Part shown: in pieces, positions 25,394-34,178 of the stretch
Numbering within the stretch: the stretch's first letter is position 1
Layout: each line of letters opens with the position of its first letter
NCBI GenBank assembly: GCA_017992055.1
Contig: JAGOPK010000017.1
Span: forward strand, 1 to 64,000
Reading direction: 5' to 3'
From: Burkholderiaceae bacterium
GTDB taxonomy: Bacteria > Pseudomonadota > Gammaproteobacteria > Burkholderiales > Burkholderiaceae_C
DNA: 64,000 nt
Made by a program: the position numbers and the translations under genes
Notes under the pieces: generated by a model
The model's database searches: none
Told to the model about the DNA's origin: nothing
The model's input: only the letters and a program-made list of their open reading frames with translations

Positions 25394-27375
25394 CAGTGAG
25401 CACTGGCGGCTGGAAGGCGCTGTATGGGCGCCGGCATGACTGGGCTTTCCGGGCTTATGACCGCTTCATGGAGTCGCTGAGTCCAGATGTCCGAAGTCGA
25501 CTGGGTCACAAGAGCAGCGACGAGGAGGCCTATGTCGTGGTGTTCGGCCCGACCCAAGTGGGTAAGACCACTTTGATCACCGACCTGATGGGTGTTGTCC
25601 CGGAGGCCATGAGCCGCGTTTCCATGGTGCTACGGGGCGGCCGCAAGCCTGGCAAGTCCGCCACCTCGACGGTCATGGAGTACCGGCGCTCGCCTGATGC
25701 CCGCTGGGGCCTGGCCGTGGAGGACGTCATGCGCTGGTGGTCGACCGACGAGGAGATGACCGCAGACGTGGGCAAGTTGCGGCAACGGATGGAGTCTAGT
25801 GAGCTTCATGTCACTATGCCCTGCACCGTCTGCATCCCTTCAGATTGCTTCAGCGCAGACCCTGCACAGCCCTACGTCCGCTTGTTCGATCTGCCTGGAG
25901 ACAAGCCGGCCAACCCCGTTGAGCAAGAGCATGTGAACGAGATGGCCAGGCAATACATACCCTTGGCCGACTTGATTCTCCTGGTATGCCGAAGTGACGA
26001 CCTGACGTTTCTTCAACCGAATCGGTTGACGCTCCCCGGAATAGGCAACTGGCAGCGGGTGCCGTCCCGTTTCCGTGTGGTCACCACCTATTCGTATGCC
26101 CCACAGGATGTTCGGAATGAGATTCGGACGCTCTCGGAATCTCCTGATGTGCGCTCGGTGCGCGAGAGCCTGATCAGCGAGATCGAGAGGGCTGGTCCGT
26201 TGGCTTCCGCCGCCAAGCAGCCCGAGTTGTTCTATCCGCTGGAGTTTGGGGAGTCCTGGCTGCATGCGCGAGAACGCGATGCGGACCTGTACTGCCGACT
26301 GTCGCCGCTGATCGACGAACTCAAGCGGCAGTTGAGACAGGACATCGTCGACTCGACCAACAGTTGGGCGCGACTAAAGAGCGCGGCTTCTGCTCACGAA
26401 GTCGTGTGCGAATTGATGGATGAGGGTCTGCGCCAGATCCAGCAACGTGAGGTAGAAGCCCGGCATGAGGTTGAGAAGCACTCGAACGATGTGGATCAGT
26501 GCACCGCAGAGCGGGGAGATGTGAAGCGCCGGCTGGAGCGGCTCGATGCCCTGCTCGGAGTGCTGCCACAGAACCAGCTGACAAATGACGCCAAACATAA
26601 GCTTGGTTGGCCGAAACTAGAGGGCATATCGAAGGCCGACAAGACGGTGGCTGGGTTCAGATTGATGGTCGAGCAGGTGCGCATCGCGCTACGGCGTGCC
26701 GTGGTCGAGGCTCGACCCCTGGCTGGTGAAGATTCACCGCAGGACCCGGCCACGGCTCAGCGCAGGAGTTTTTGGCTAAGGCTCTCGGCGGATCTCGACT
26801 CGGTCGACGTGGACCGTCTAGTGTCCGACGCCTTCAGCTCGCTGGTCACCAGATTGGACAGATACGTTCTGGACGCATACTGGTTCACCGCTGCTACCAG
26901 CTCCGACTACCAGAAGGACAAGCGCCTGTTTGAGGTGGGCGTTCGAGACGCCGAGCGGCAGATCAAGACGGTGGTCTCTGCCGCATGGATAGCTGCGGCC
27001 GCCAAAAAGTTGAAGGCGATCCAGCGCGAAAGCCAAGCCTTGAGACAAGACATCGTGAGCTTGGATGCCCGTGTACGGAATCTCCGGCGCACCCTTGATG
27101 CAGCGAATCAACGCGTTGCCGAGGTTTCAGCACAGTATGAGGAGTACAAGGCCAGCATGGAGAAGGAGATCTCCGAGAGCCGACGTTTCACCCGCCTACT
27201 CGACGAGTGCTACTTGGAGGAACTGCGGGCGCGCCGACTAGAGGTGCTTGAAGCCCCCACCCCCATCAATGGGGCGATGGCGTTGATGGCTGCCGTCCAA
27301 CTGAAAAGCGAGCGGCTTGCTCTGCAGAGCCGCGTAGCCGAAGGTCTCTCCCACTCAATTGGGCTGCTCACATAG
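25390..27375 (+). CDS. Dynamin-like GTPase, second of a pair
   Basis: A 661-aa protein. The P-loop is GPTQVGKTT at residues 53-61 and the G3 motif DLPG is canonical at 167-170, followed by ADLILLVCRSDD and a strand FRVVTTYSY where G4 would lie. Two coiled-coil regions follow, at roughly 335-385 and 540-625. No membrane segment is evident. The start overlaps the stop of the upstream GTPase gene. Paired, tandem dynamin-like GTPases that work as heteromers are known in bacteria (for example LeoA/LeoBC-type sets linked to vesicle secretion and phage defence), and this pair fits that layout by architecture only. Substrate and function are unknown. Confidence 0.75.
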   Translation: MTVSTGGWKALYGRRHDWAFRAYDRFMESLSPDVRSRLGHKSSDEEAYVVVFGPTQVGKTTLITDLMGVVPEAMSRVSMVLRGGRKPGKSATSTVMEYRRSPDARWGLAVEDVMRWWSTDEEMTADVGKLRQRMESSELHVTMPCTVCIPSDCFSADPAQPYVRLFDLPGDKPANPVEQEHVNEMARQYIPLADLILLVCRSDDLTFLQPNRLTLPGIGNWQRVPSRFRVVTTYSYAPQDVRNEIRTLSESPDVRSVRESLISEIERAGPLASAAKQPELFYPLEFGESWLHARERDADLYCRLSPLIDELKRQLRQDIVDSTNSWARLKSAASAHEVVCELMDEGLRQIQQREVEARHEVEKHSNDVDQCTAERGDVKRRLERLDALLGVLPQNQLTNDAKHKLGWPKLEGISKADKTVAGFRLMVEQVRIALRRAVVEARPLAGEDSPQDPATAQRRSFWLRLSADLDSVDVDRLVSDAFSSLVTRLDRYVLDAYWFTAATSSDYQKDKRLFEVGVRDAERQIKTVVSAAWIAAAAKKLKAIQRESQALRQDIVSLDARVRNLRRTLDAANQRVAEVSAQYEEYKASMEKEISESRRFTRLLDECYLEELRARRLEVLEAPTPINGAMALMAAVQLKSERLALQSRVAEGLSHSIGLLT

Positions 27376-27399
27376 TGCGACACCACTGGATTCAAAGAA

Positions 27400-28170
27400 A
27401 TGACCACCCAGCAGCAAATTGATGCCTGTGAGCAGGAACTCGCATCCCTGCTTTCCCGCGTCCTTGAAAGCACGATCGACCCGATCAAGAGGAGACTTGA
27501 GTCCCTGGGGCAGGAGCAGGTGGATCTGAAGAAGCAGATAGAGACGCTGGGCGGGGCGTCCCAGGACGTATCCCGGGATTTGCGGGCAACTGAGAATGCA
27601 CTCAAGCGCTTGAAATCCGAAGTGGACGAGGCTCAGCAAGCGACGATCACCCAGATGAGCGACCTGATGGCGGACAACCGGACGCGCCTACTCGTTGCAC
27701 AAGCGAAAGTGCAGACGGACGCATGCGCCATTTTGGGCGAACGGCTTGCAGGTCACACGACAGAGCGAACCGAATGGCTTGCACAATCGTTGGGAAGCGC
27801 TGTGAGTGAGGGGGCGCTACAGCAGCAACGAAAGACCGAAGAGTTGCGCATTGATCTGGGCCACCGCGTGACTACCCTGAAGTCGGGCGGCGATGCCGTA
27901 GACCAGAAGGTGGCTGTTTTGACCCAGCGGCTGCAACAACTTCATGAAGCCGTGCTTCGACTTCAGCAAGATGGCCAGGCCATGCAGCACACGACAACCC
28001 GCGGGCAGCGCGAAGTGACAGCGCTGTGTGAGGCGTTGGCCAAAAAGTCGGCGGCCTCGGTAGACCAGGCTCTGCGACCGATCCGCCACCTGTTGACTGC
28101 TGCCTTGGTTATGGCCTTTGGGGGAGCGCTGCTGGCCGCCTATGGCCAATGGGGATTGTTGCTGAGGTAG
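27400..28170 (+). CDS. Coiled-coil protein with C-terminal membrane anchor
   Basis: A 256-aa protein that is almost entirely heptad-like helix (residues 5-225, rich in Gln, Glu, Leu, Arg) and ends with a hydrophobic segment LLTAALVMAFGGALLAAYGQ at about 231-250 and a short tail. There is no signal peptide, so a C-tail-anchored inner-membrane topology is inferred, with the coiled coil in the cytoplasm. It begins 24 bases after the second dynamin-like gene and is the last gene of the island, so it is probably the membrane partner or adaptor of the two GTPases. No family is recognised. Confidence 0.72.
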   Translation: MTTQQQIDACEQELASLLSRVLESTIDPIKRRLESLGQEQVDLKKQIETLGGASQDVSRDLRATENALKRLKSEVDEAQQATITQMSDLMADNRTRLLVAQAKVQTDACAILGERLAGHTTERTEWLAQSLGSAVSEGALQQQRKTEELRIDLGHRVTTLKSGGDAVDQKVAVLTQRLQQLHEAVLRLQQDGQAMQHTTTRGQREVTALCEALAKKSAASVDQALRPIRHLLTAALVMAFGGALLAAYGQWGLLLR

Positions 28171-28495
28171 TGGACTGTGCCAGTCGTGCAGAGTCGCTTC
28201 TGATTTCGTAGCCTCCTGCTTCCCCTGGGCCATCCTGTCGCATTTCTTCCCCGGTGCTCGTCGCCGTTGGTATGTGTCACTCGCGCTCGGAGGTCGATCA
28301 GTTCCAGTGCCATCTTTGTGCCACTGACGCGTGCATCTCGGGCAGGATTCGGTGGGATCGAGTGTGCTAGACCGGGAACTCTGCTTCCCCTTGACCAACG
28401 CCTAACATCATGATTTAATTGAAAAATTCCGAGATCAAGGTGATCCATCGGGATCAAAAAAGATGTTCCGGGAACTGCGGGTTTGACCCACTCCG
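28171..28495. other. Non-coding right end of the island
   Basis: About 325 bases without a supported gene. The last 100 bases are AT-richer than the surroundings (TTTAATTGAAAAATT around 28413-28427), as is common near attachment sites. A 105-codon frame on the minus strand has no recognisable features. Confidence 0.5.
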
Positions 28496-28545
28496 ACGCG
28501 CTTACAAGGCGTAGGTCGGGGGTTCGAGCCCCTCAGCACCCACCA
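28496..28545 (+). other. 3' fragment of tRNA-Val(TAC), probable attachment site
   Basis: From the anticodon stem onward the sequence reads as the 3' part of a valine tRNA: loop CTTACAA with anticodon TAC, variable loop AGGTC, T-arm GGGGG/TTCGAGC/CCCTC, acceptor strand AGCACCC, discriminator A and CCA at 28543-28545. The 5' part (acceptor strand, D-arm) is missing; the upstream bases are unrelated. Such 3' tRNA duplicates mark one end of elements integrated into a tRNA gene. The complete tRNA-Val would be expected at the other end, left of this window. The change from island to core gene content occurs here. Confidence 0.75.
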
Positions 28546-28585
28546 TCGATGTCGGCGCCGCGGCGGCGTTGACGCCGCCGCGGGC

Positions 28586-28801
28586 TCACAGCGACTTCAG
28601 CTTCAGATAAGGCTTGAGCGCGTCCATGCCCTCGCGCACGCTGAAGCCGTTGTGCGCCAGCTTGCGCGCAAAGCCATCGGCCAGCACCTTCAACTCCTCG
28701 ACGCGGCGCTCGGCGATCGCCGCATCGGTCTGCGCCAGCAGGGCTTTCAGTTCATCCAGGGACAGCTGGTTCAGGGGCGGTGAGGCGGTGCGATCGAGCA
28801 T
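28586..28801 (-). CDS. Small conserved-looking hypothetical protein
   Basis: A 71-aa helical protein: [19 protein letters not shown] followed by a second helix and [15 protein letters not shown]. The first helix pair weakly resembles the oligomerisation part of H-NS/HvrA-like proteins, but the DNA-binding tail is absent, so I do not assign it. It is transcribed away from ppiD, with about 135 bases between the two starts. No strong ribosome-binding site is visible. Codon use fits the high-GC core. Confidence 0.6.
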   Translation of the reverse strand: MLDRTASPPLNQLSLDELKALLAQTDAAIAERRVEELKVLADGFARKLAHNGFSVREGMDALKPYLKLKSL

Positions 28802-28936
28802 GGGCAGGGCAGGGGCAGGAAGGGATGGCAGCCGCCATTGTCCACGCCACCGGGGCCTGTCGCGGCCACCCCTTTAGAATCCGCCCTCCCGTTTGCCACC
28901 CCTGTTGCAAGCCCGTCCCCTAAAGCTGGTCCACCC

Positions 28937-30856
28937 ATGTTCGATTTCGTTCGTTCGCACACCCGGCTGCTGCAGTTTCTGTTGCTGATCCTGATCCTGC
29001 CGTCGTTCGTGGTGTTCGGCATCCAGGGCTACTCGAGCATGACCGAGGGCGGCAATGCCACCGTGGCCAAGGTCGACGGCCAGGCCATCAAGCAGGCGGA
29101 ATGGGACAACTCGCACCAGGAGCAGGTGCAGCGCGTGCGGGCGCAGATGCCCAACGTCGACCCCAAGGTGTTCGACTCGGCCGAGGCCCGCGGCGAGACG
29201 CTGGAGTCGCTGATGCGCCAGCGCGTGCTGGCCTCGGCCGTGGTGCGCCAGCACCTGGCCGTGTCCGACGAGCGCCTGCAGCGTTTGTTCACCACCGACC
29301 CGCAGTTCGCGCAGATCCGCAATGCCGACGGCAGCGTCAACAAGGACCTGCTGGCCGCCCAGGGCATGAGCTCCGAGGTGTTTGCCGCGCGCCTGCGCAA
29401 CGACCTGGCGATGCAGCAGGTGCTGGGCGCGATCAGCGGCGCCGCGGTGGCGCCTGCGGCCGTGGTCGATACCGCACTGGACGCGCTGCTGCAGCGGCGT
29501 GAGGTCCGCCTGCAGCAGTTCCAGGCCAAGGACTACCTGGCCAAGGTGGCGCCCAGCGACGCCGAGATCGAGGCCTTCTACAAGCAGCACGAGGCCGAGT
29601 TCCGCGCGCCCGAGCAGGCCGGCATCGAGTACGTGCTGCTGGACATGGCGGCCATCAAGCGTGGCATCGCCGTGCCCGAGGACGACCTGCGCAAGTACTA
29701 CGCCGAGAACGCCAGCCGCTACACCGCGGCCGAGGAGCGTCGCGCCCGCCACATCCTGATCACCGCCGACAAGGATGCGGCACCCGACGTCAAGCAGAAG
29801 GCCAAGGCCCGCGCCGAGGCCCTGCTGGCCGAGGTGCGCAAGGCGCCGGCCACGTTTGCCGAGGTGGCCAAGAAGAATTCGCAGGACCCGGGCTCGGCCG
29901 CCCAGGGCGGTGACCTGGGCTTCTTCGGCCGCAGCGCCATGGTCAAGGCCTTCGAGGACGCGGCCTATGCGCTGAAGCCGGGCGAGATCAGCAATGTCGT
30001 CGAGACCGACTTCGGCTACCACGTGATCCAGCTCGAGGCCGTGCGCGGCGGCGAGAAGCAGGCCTTCGAGGCCGTGCGCGCGCAGATCGAGGACGAGGTG
30101 CGCCAGCAACTGGCAACCAAGCGCTGGGCCGAGGCCGCCGAGCAGTTCACCAACACCGTCTACGAGCAGAGCGACAGCCTGCAGCCGGTGATCGACAAGC
30201 TCAAGCTTGCCAAGCAGCAGGCCACGGTGCAGCGCACGCCCGCGCCCGGCGCCAGCGGCGTGCTGGCCAGCGCCAAGCTGCTGGAGGCGCTGTTTGCCAG
30301 CGATGCGGTGAAGAACAAGCGCAACACCGAGGCGGTGGAGGTCGGCGCCAACCAGCTGGCCTCGGCGCGCGTGCTGCAGCACCAGCCGGCGCGCACGCTG
30401 CCGCTGGCCGAGGTGCGCGAGGCCGTGCGCCAGCGCCTGGTGGCCAGCCAGGCCGAGGCCCTGGCGCGCAAGGACGGCGAGGCCCGCCTGGCCCAGCTGA
30501 AGGCCAATGCCGCCGACCTGGCCGGCCTGGGCGCGCCCAAGACCGTGTCGCGTGCCAAGCCGGAAGACCTGGACCGCAAGCTGCTGGAAGCGGTGCTCGC
30601 CGCCGATACCGGCAAGCTGCCGGCGGTGGTCGGCCTGGCCCAGCCGGGACAGGGCTACAGCGTGCTGCTCATTTCCCAGGTGCTGCCGCGCGAGGTGCGG
30701 GCCGAGGATGCGGCCATGCTCAAGGGTCAGTACGCCCAGGCCTGGGCGCGTGCCGAGACCGAGGCCTACTACCAGTCGCTGAAGACCCGCTACAAGGCCG
30801 AGAAGACCGCCGCGGCAGCAGCCCATGCTGCAGCGGCTTCCGCAGCCAAGCCCTGA
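28937..30856 (+). CDS. ppiD: Peptidyl-prolyl isomerase PpiD
   Basis: A 639-aa inner-membrane chaperone with SurA/PpiD architecture. An N-terminal cytoplasmic stub and membrane anchor ([20 protein letters not shown], about residues 14-33) lead into a periplasmic SurA-N-like domain. A parvulin domain lies at about 270-370 (RRARHILI...[22 protein letters not shown]...[13 protein letters not shown]). A helical C-terminal domain ends in an alanine-rich tail. It assists folding of exported proteins at the Sec translocon. The ATG at 28937 gives the classical MFDFVRSH start; upstream in-frame codons are not conserved. First gene of the core chromosome after the island. Confidence 0.93.
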   Translation: MFDFVRSHTRLLQFLLLILILPSFVVFGIQGYSSMTEGGNATVAKVDGQAIKQAEWDNSHQEQVQRVRAQMPNVDPKVFDSAEARGETLESLMRQRVLASAVVRQHLAVSDERLQRLFTTDPQFAQIRNADGSVNKDLLAAQGMSSEVFAARLRNDLAMQQVLGAISGAAVAPAAVVDTALDALLQRREVRLQQFQAKDYLAKVAPSDAEIEAFYKQHEAEFRAPEQAGIEYVLLDMAAIKRGIAVPEDDLRKYYAENASRYTAAEERRARHILITADKDAAPDVKQKAKARAEALLAEVRKAPATFAEVAKKNSQDPGSAAQGGDLGFFGRSAMVKAFEDAAYALKPGEISNVVETDFGYHVIQLEAVRGGEKQAFEAVRAQIEDEVRQQLATKRWAEAAEQFTNTVYEQSDSLQPVIDKLKLAKQQATVQRTPAPGASGVLASAKLLEALFASDAVKNKRNTEAVEVGANQLASARVLQHQPARTLPLAEVREAVRQRLVASQAEALARKDGEARLAQLKANAADLAGLGAPKTVSRAKPEDLDRKLLEAVLAADTGKLPAVVGLAQPGQGYSVLLISQVLPREVRAEDAAMLKGQYAQAWARAETEAYYQSLKTRYKAEKTAAAAAHAAAASAAKP

Positions 30857-30880
30857 CGGGTTATACTGCGCGGCTTCAAC

Positions 30881-30957
30881 GGTGGCTGTAGCTCAGTTGG
30901 TAGAGTCCCAGATTGTGATTCTGGTCGTCGTGGGTTCGAGTCCCATCAGCCACCCCA
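30881..30957 (+). tRNA. tRNA-His (GTG)
   Basis: A 77-base cloverleaf with the extra G at position -1 that is specific to histidine tRNAs. The acceptor stem GTGGCTG/CAGCCAC, D-arm GCTCAGTTGGTAGAGT, anticodon stem CCAGA/TCTGG with loop TTGTGAT (anticodon GTG), T-arm GTGGG/TTCGAGT/CCCAT, discriminator C and encoded CCA are all present. It follows ppiD by 24 bases and is closed by a strong terminator at 30971. Confidence 0.97.
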
Positions 30958-30970
30958 AGATTTCAAGATA

Positions 30971-30998
30971 GAAACAAGGACCTGCGGGTCCTTGTTTC
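30971..30998. terminator. Bidirectional terminator between tRNA-His and the histidine kinase
   Basis: A perfect 12-bp stem, GAAACAAGGACC (30971-30982) with GGTCCTTGTTTC (30987-30998), loop TGCG. The A/T-rich base of the stem and symmetry let it serve both converging transcripts. Confidence 0.8.
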
Positions 30999-31001
30999 GT
31001 T

Positions 31002-33281
31002 TCAGGGCCGTTCCTCGCGCAGGCTGATCTGCACCTCGCAGCGTATGCCCGGGCCGTCGTCGCGCTCCAGCCAGCGCACCTGACCGCCCAGCAGCTTGAC
31101 GCGCTTGCGCACGCCGCCCAGGCCCAGGCCATGCGACCAGGCCGCCGGATCGCGGCCGATGCCGTCGTCGCTGACGCTCAGCGTCAGCCGGCCACGGTCC
31201 AGATGGGCTGCAATCTCCACCCGCGTGGCCATGGCATGGGCGACGATGTTGTTGACCAGCTCGCGCAGCACCCGCGTCAGGCCCGACCACTGGGTGACAT
31301 TGAGCGTGATGTCGCGGTCGCTGCTGAAGCTCCACTGCAGGTCGCAGCCGGTCACCGACAGGCGCTGGCCCAGGTCGGCCTTCCACTCGGCCGCGGCATG
31401 GCTCAGGCGGTGGTTGGACGCCGCCAGGCCACGCGTCAGCGTCTTCAGGTCCTGCAGCGTGTGGCGGATGTATTCCTCGATCTCGGCATTCGGCGCCTTG
31501 TACATCAGCGTCAGCAGTCGCGCGCCGATGTCGTCGTGCAGGTCCTGGGCGATGCGTGCACGCTCCTCGGCGCGGCCATGCTCGACCGCCCGGTCCCAGG
31601 CCACGGCGCGGCGCAGCTGGTCGATCACGCGCTCGGTGCGCTGCACGTCCTCGTCGGTGAACAGGCGGTGGCCGCGGCGCGCATAACGCAGCACCAGCGT
31701 GGCCGCCGGCGGCGTGGCGCCGGGCTGGGTGCTGTCGTCCAGCACCGGCAGCGGCACCACCAGGGTCGAGCCATCGCCGGCCACGCGCACCCGCGACAGC
31801 CGGCGCGGGCTGCGCGCCACCTCCAGCGGCTCGAACATCTCGCGCAGCAGCAGGGTCAGCTGGTCGCCGGCGGCCTGGGGCGACTTCTCCAGCTCGCGCG
31901 CCACGCGGTACAGGCTGTCGAACATGCGCTCGGCGCTGAACGCGCCCGAGCCGGCCAGCTGCTGCACGATCCAGTGCCGCGCCAGCCGGTACAGGCCCAG
32001 GGCCACCAGCAGGGCCAGGGCCAGCGCGGCCAGCGGCCCCACCGGCAGCAGCGCGGCAAACAGCAGGTTCAGCGAGGCGGCGACGCTGGCGATGCCGGCC
32101 AGCAGCGCAAACTCGCGCTGCACCTGGCGCGAGCGCGACAGAAACGGCACCAGCATCAGCAGCGCGGCAAAAAACACCACCCACACCACCGGGCCGACCT
32201 CGGCCACGCCGGTGGCCGCCAGGCCGTCGCCATCGGCGGCCGCCAGGGCCAGGGTCAGCAGGGCCAGCGTGGCCGTGCCGGCCAGTGTCAGCCGCTGCAT
32301 CAGCGTGGCCAGCGGATGCTGCTGGGCGCGGCGCTGGGCCCAGCGCAGCACGGCGGAGGCGGCCAGGCCGTCGGCCAGCATCAGCGCCGTGACCCACCAC
32401 CACAGCCCGGCCGGTGGCGCCAGCCAGGCCAGGCCGGCCAGCACCAGGGCCGTGCCCCAGGCCACGGCGGCGACCCAGGGGGCGAAGCCCACGCGCAGCG
32501 GATGCACGGCCAGCACATGCAGCAGGGCCGCCCCGGTGACCAGGTCGGCGGTCCAGCGCAGCTCCAGGTCGCGTGCCGCCAGGCCGGCCGGCAGGCCCAG
32601 GCCGGGCAGCAGCTCGGCGCCGATCAGCAGCAGGTTCAGGCCCTGGGGCAGGGCGGCCACCGCATACAGCGCCGAGGGCAGGCCGGGGCGCGACACCAGC
32701 ACCGTCACCACGACCAGGTACAGCACCAGGGCCACCGCGGTCAGCGCCCAGGTGGCCGCGCCCAGGCCAGCCAGGCCGCGGGGCTGGGGCCGCAGCGCCA
32801 CGCTGCCGCCATCGGCCAGCTGCAGCGTCAGCTCGGGCGCGCGCACGGCCCGGGCCAGCTGCTGCTGCTGCTCGCGCAGTTGCTGGCGCGGTCCGTCGCC
32901 GATGACCCAGCGCGAGGCATGGGCCAGCCAGCCCGGGCTGGCCGCCAGGGCCTGGCCATCCGCCGGCACGATGGCCTGCAGCGGCTTGCCGAGCTGGGCC
33001 GTCAGAGCCGCAGGGACCGGGCCCGGGCCATGCGTGCGGCCCACCAGCAACGGCAGGCTGGCGCCGGGCACGGCCTGCAGGCGCAGCGGCAGATGCGGCT
33101 CGGCCGCCAGCCAGCGCAGCCACAGCACCAGCACCACCACGCCCAGCAGGCCGAAGGCGAGCAGGCCGCGGGCGATGTCCACCGGAGGCCGCGGCCGGGG
33201 CCGCTGGCCGGTCTGCACCGCCTGGTCGACCCAATCGGCCTCCAGCCGTGAATCGGCCGCGGCGTCCTGCTGAAGGCTCAT
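31002..33281 (-). CDS. NarL-type sensor histidine kinase with multi-pass membrane sensor
   Basis: A 759-aa membrane kinase. One transmembrane helix lies near residues 38-60, then a periplasmic stretch to about 180, then six to seven further helices to about 435, an arrangement like 7TMR-type sensor kinases. After a GAF-like cytoplasmic segment comes the HisKA_3 box RIAQDLHDDIGARLL with the phospho-accepting His at about 582, the N box ELVNNIVAHA near 674-683 and the G box SDDGIGR near 704-710. HisKA_3 kinases pair with LuxR/NarL-type regulators, and exactly such a gene lies 37 bases upstream. The signal sensed is unknown. The C-terminus reaches the terminator shared with tRNA-His. Confidence 0.85.
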   Translation of the reverse strand: MSLQQDAAADSRLEADWVDQAVQTGQRPRPRPPVDIARGLLAFGLLGVVVLVLWLRWLAAEPHLPLRLQAVPGASLPLLVGRTHGPGPVPAALTAQLGKPLQAIVPADGQALAASPGWLAHASRWVIGDGPRQQLREQQQQLARAVRAPELTLQLADGGSVALRPQPRGLAGLGAATWALTAVALVLYLVVVTVLVSRPGLPSALYAVAALPQGLNLLLIGAELLPGLGLPAGLAARDLELRWTADLVTGAALLHVLAVHPLRVGFAPWVAAVAWGTALVLAGLAWLAPPAGLWWWVTALMLADGLAASAVLRWAQRRAQQHPLATLMQRLTLAGTATLALLTLALAAADGDGLAATGVAEVGPVVWVVFFAALLMLVPFLSRSRQVQREFALLAGIASVAASLNLLFAALLPVGPLAALALALLVALGLYRLARHWIVQQLAGSGAFSAERMFDSLYRVARELEKSPQAAGDQLTLLLREMFEPLEVARSPRRLSRVRVAGDGSTLVVPLPVLDDSTQPGATPPAATLVLRYARRGHRLFTDEDVQRTERVIDQLRRAVAWDRAVEHGRAEERARIAQDLHDDIGARLLTLMYKAPNAEIEEYIRHTLQDLKTLTRGLAASNHRLSHAAAEWKADLGQRLSVTGCDLQWSFSSDRDITLNVTQWSGLTRVLRELVNNIVAHAMATRVEIAAHLDRGRLTLSVSDDGIGRDPAAWSHGLGLGGVRKRVKLLGGQVRWLERDDGPGIRCEVQISLREERP

Positions 33282-33318
33282 GGCGCCGGGCCGCGATGGC
33301 TGGGCGCTCAGCCGCGCC

Positions 33319-34059
33319 TCAGACCAGGCCCTGCTTGGTGGCCAGCACCGCGGCCTCGGCGCGGCTGGACACGTTGAGCTTCTTGTAGATGGACTTGATG
33401 TGGTCGTTGACGGTGAACCACTTGATGCCCATCAGGCTGGCGATCTCCTTGATCGTGAAGCCCTTGCTCAGGTAGGTGAGCACCTCGCTCTCGCGTGGCG
33501 TCAGGCGCTCGTGGTCGGGCAGCTTCTCGATCGGCACCGGCGCGCTGGTGGTGGCAAATTCACCCGGCACGGTGAAGCCCGAGTCGGGCACCGCGCCGTC
33601 GCCGCGCCCACCGGGGCGGAAGTGGGTCAGCAGCCGGCGCGCAATCGCCGGCGACAGCGGCGGCTGGCCGCGCACGATCTTCTGCAGTTCCTCGACCAGC
33701 ACCTCGAAGCGGTCTTCCTTCAGCAGGTAGCCGTCGGCGCCGCGCTGCAGGGCCGGGAACAGGTGGTCGTCGTCGGAATACAGCGTGGTGACGATCTTGG
33801 TGGCCGGGTAGTGCGTCAGCTCGGCCAGCAGCTCCATGCCGTTGCCGTCGGGCAGCTCCAGGTCGACCAGGATCAGCTTGAATGGATCGACGCCATGCAG
33901 GCCGCTGGCGCCGCCGGCGATCTTGATCTGCGCGCGGGCCGTTTCCAGGTCGCCGGCTTCGGTGATGGTGATGCTGTCGCTGAAGCTTTCGCGCACCACG
34001 CGGCACAGGAAGGCGCGGGCGACCGGGTTGTCTTCGAGGATCAGGACCTTGACGGCCAT
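33319..34059 (-). CDS. LuxR/NarL-family response regulator
   Basis: A 246-aa two-domain regulator. The receiver domain has the acidic pair ED at 9-10, phospho-acceptor Asp66 in LILVDLELPDG and the conserved Lys in GYLLKED. A linker of about 55 residues follows. The LuxR-type helix-turn-helix is at about 187-230 (LTPRESEVLTYLSKG...IKEIASLMGI...VNDHIKSIYKKLN). It is the first gene of a two-gene minus-strand operon with the HisKA_3 kinase, its likely cognate partner. Targets cannot be inferred. Confidence 0.9.
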   Translation of the reverse strand: MAVKVLILEDNPVARAFLCRVVRESFSDSITITEAGDLETARAQIKIAGGASGLHGVDPFKLILVDLELPDGNGMELLAELTHYPATKIVTTLYSDDDHLFPALQRGADGYLLKEDRFEVLVEELQKIVRGQPPLSPAIARRLLTHFRPGGRGDGAVPDSGFTVPGEFATTSAPVPIEKLPDHERLTPRESEVLTYLSKGFTIKEIASLMGIKWFTVNDHIKSIYKKLNVSSRAEAAVLATKQGLV

Positions 34060-34178
34060 GGCATTGTTCTCCCGCGGCGGATGCTAGCGCAGAAGCCCCG
34101 GCAACCGCGAGTCCGGCCCCCCAGCTGTCCCGCCACGGGCGGATGCCCGCGGCGCCGATGCAACAGCGGGCCCTGCGG

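Noticed and set aside
28140-28457. 105-aa protein on the minus strand at the island end
   Set aside because: No ribosome-binding site of note, no recognisable motif and a composition unlike a protein; treated as non-coding.
28480-28545. Complete tRNA-Val gene
   Set aside because: The 5' acceptor strand and D-arm are missing upstream of the anticodon stem; only the 3' part is present.
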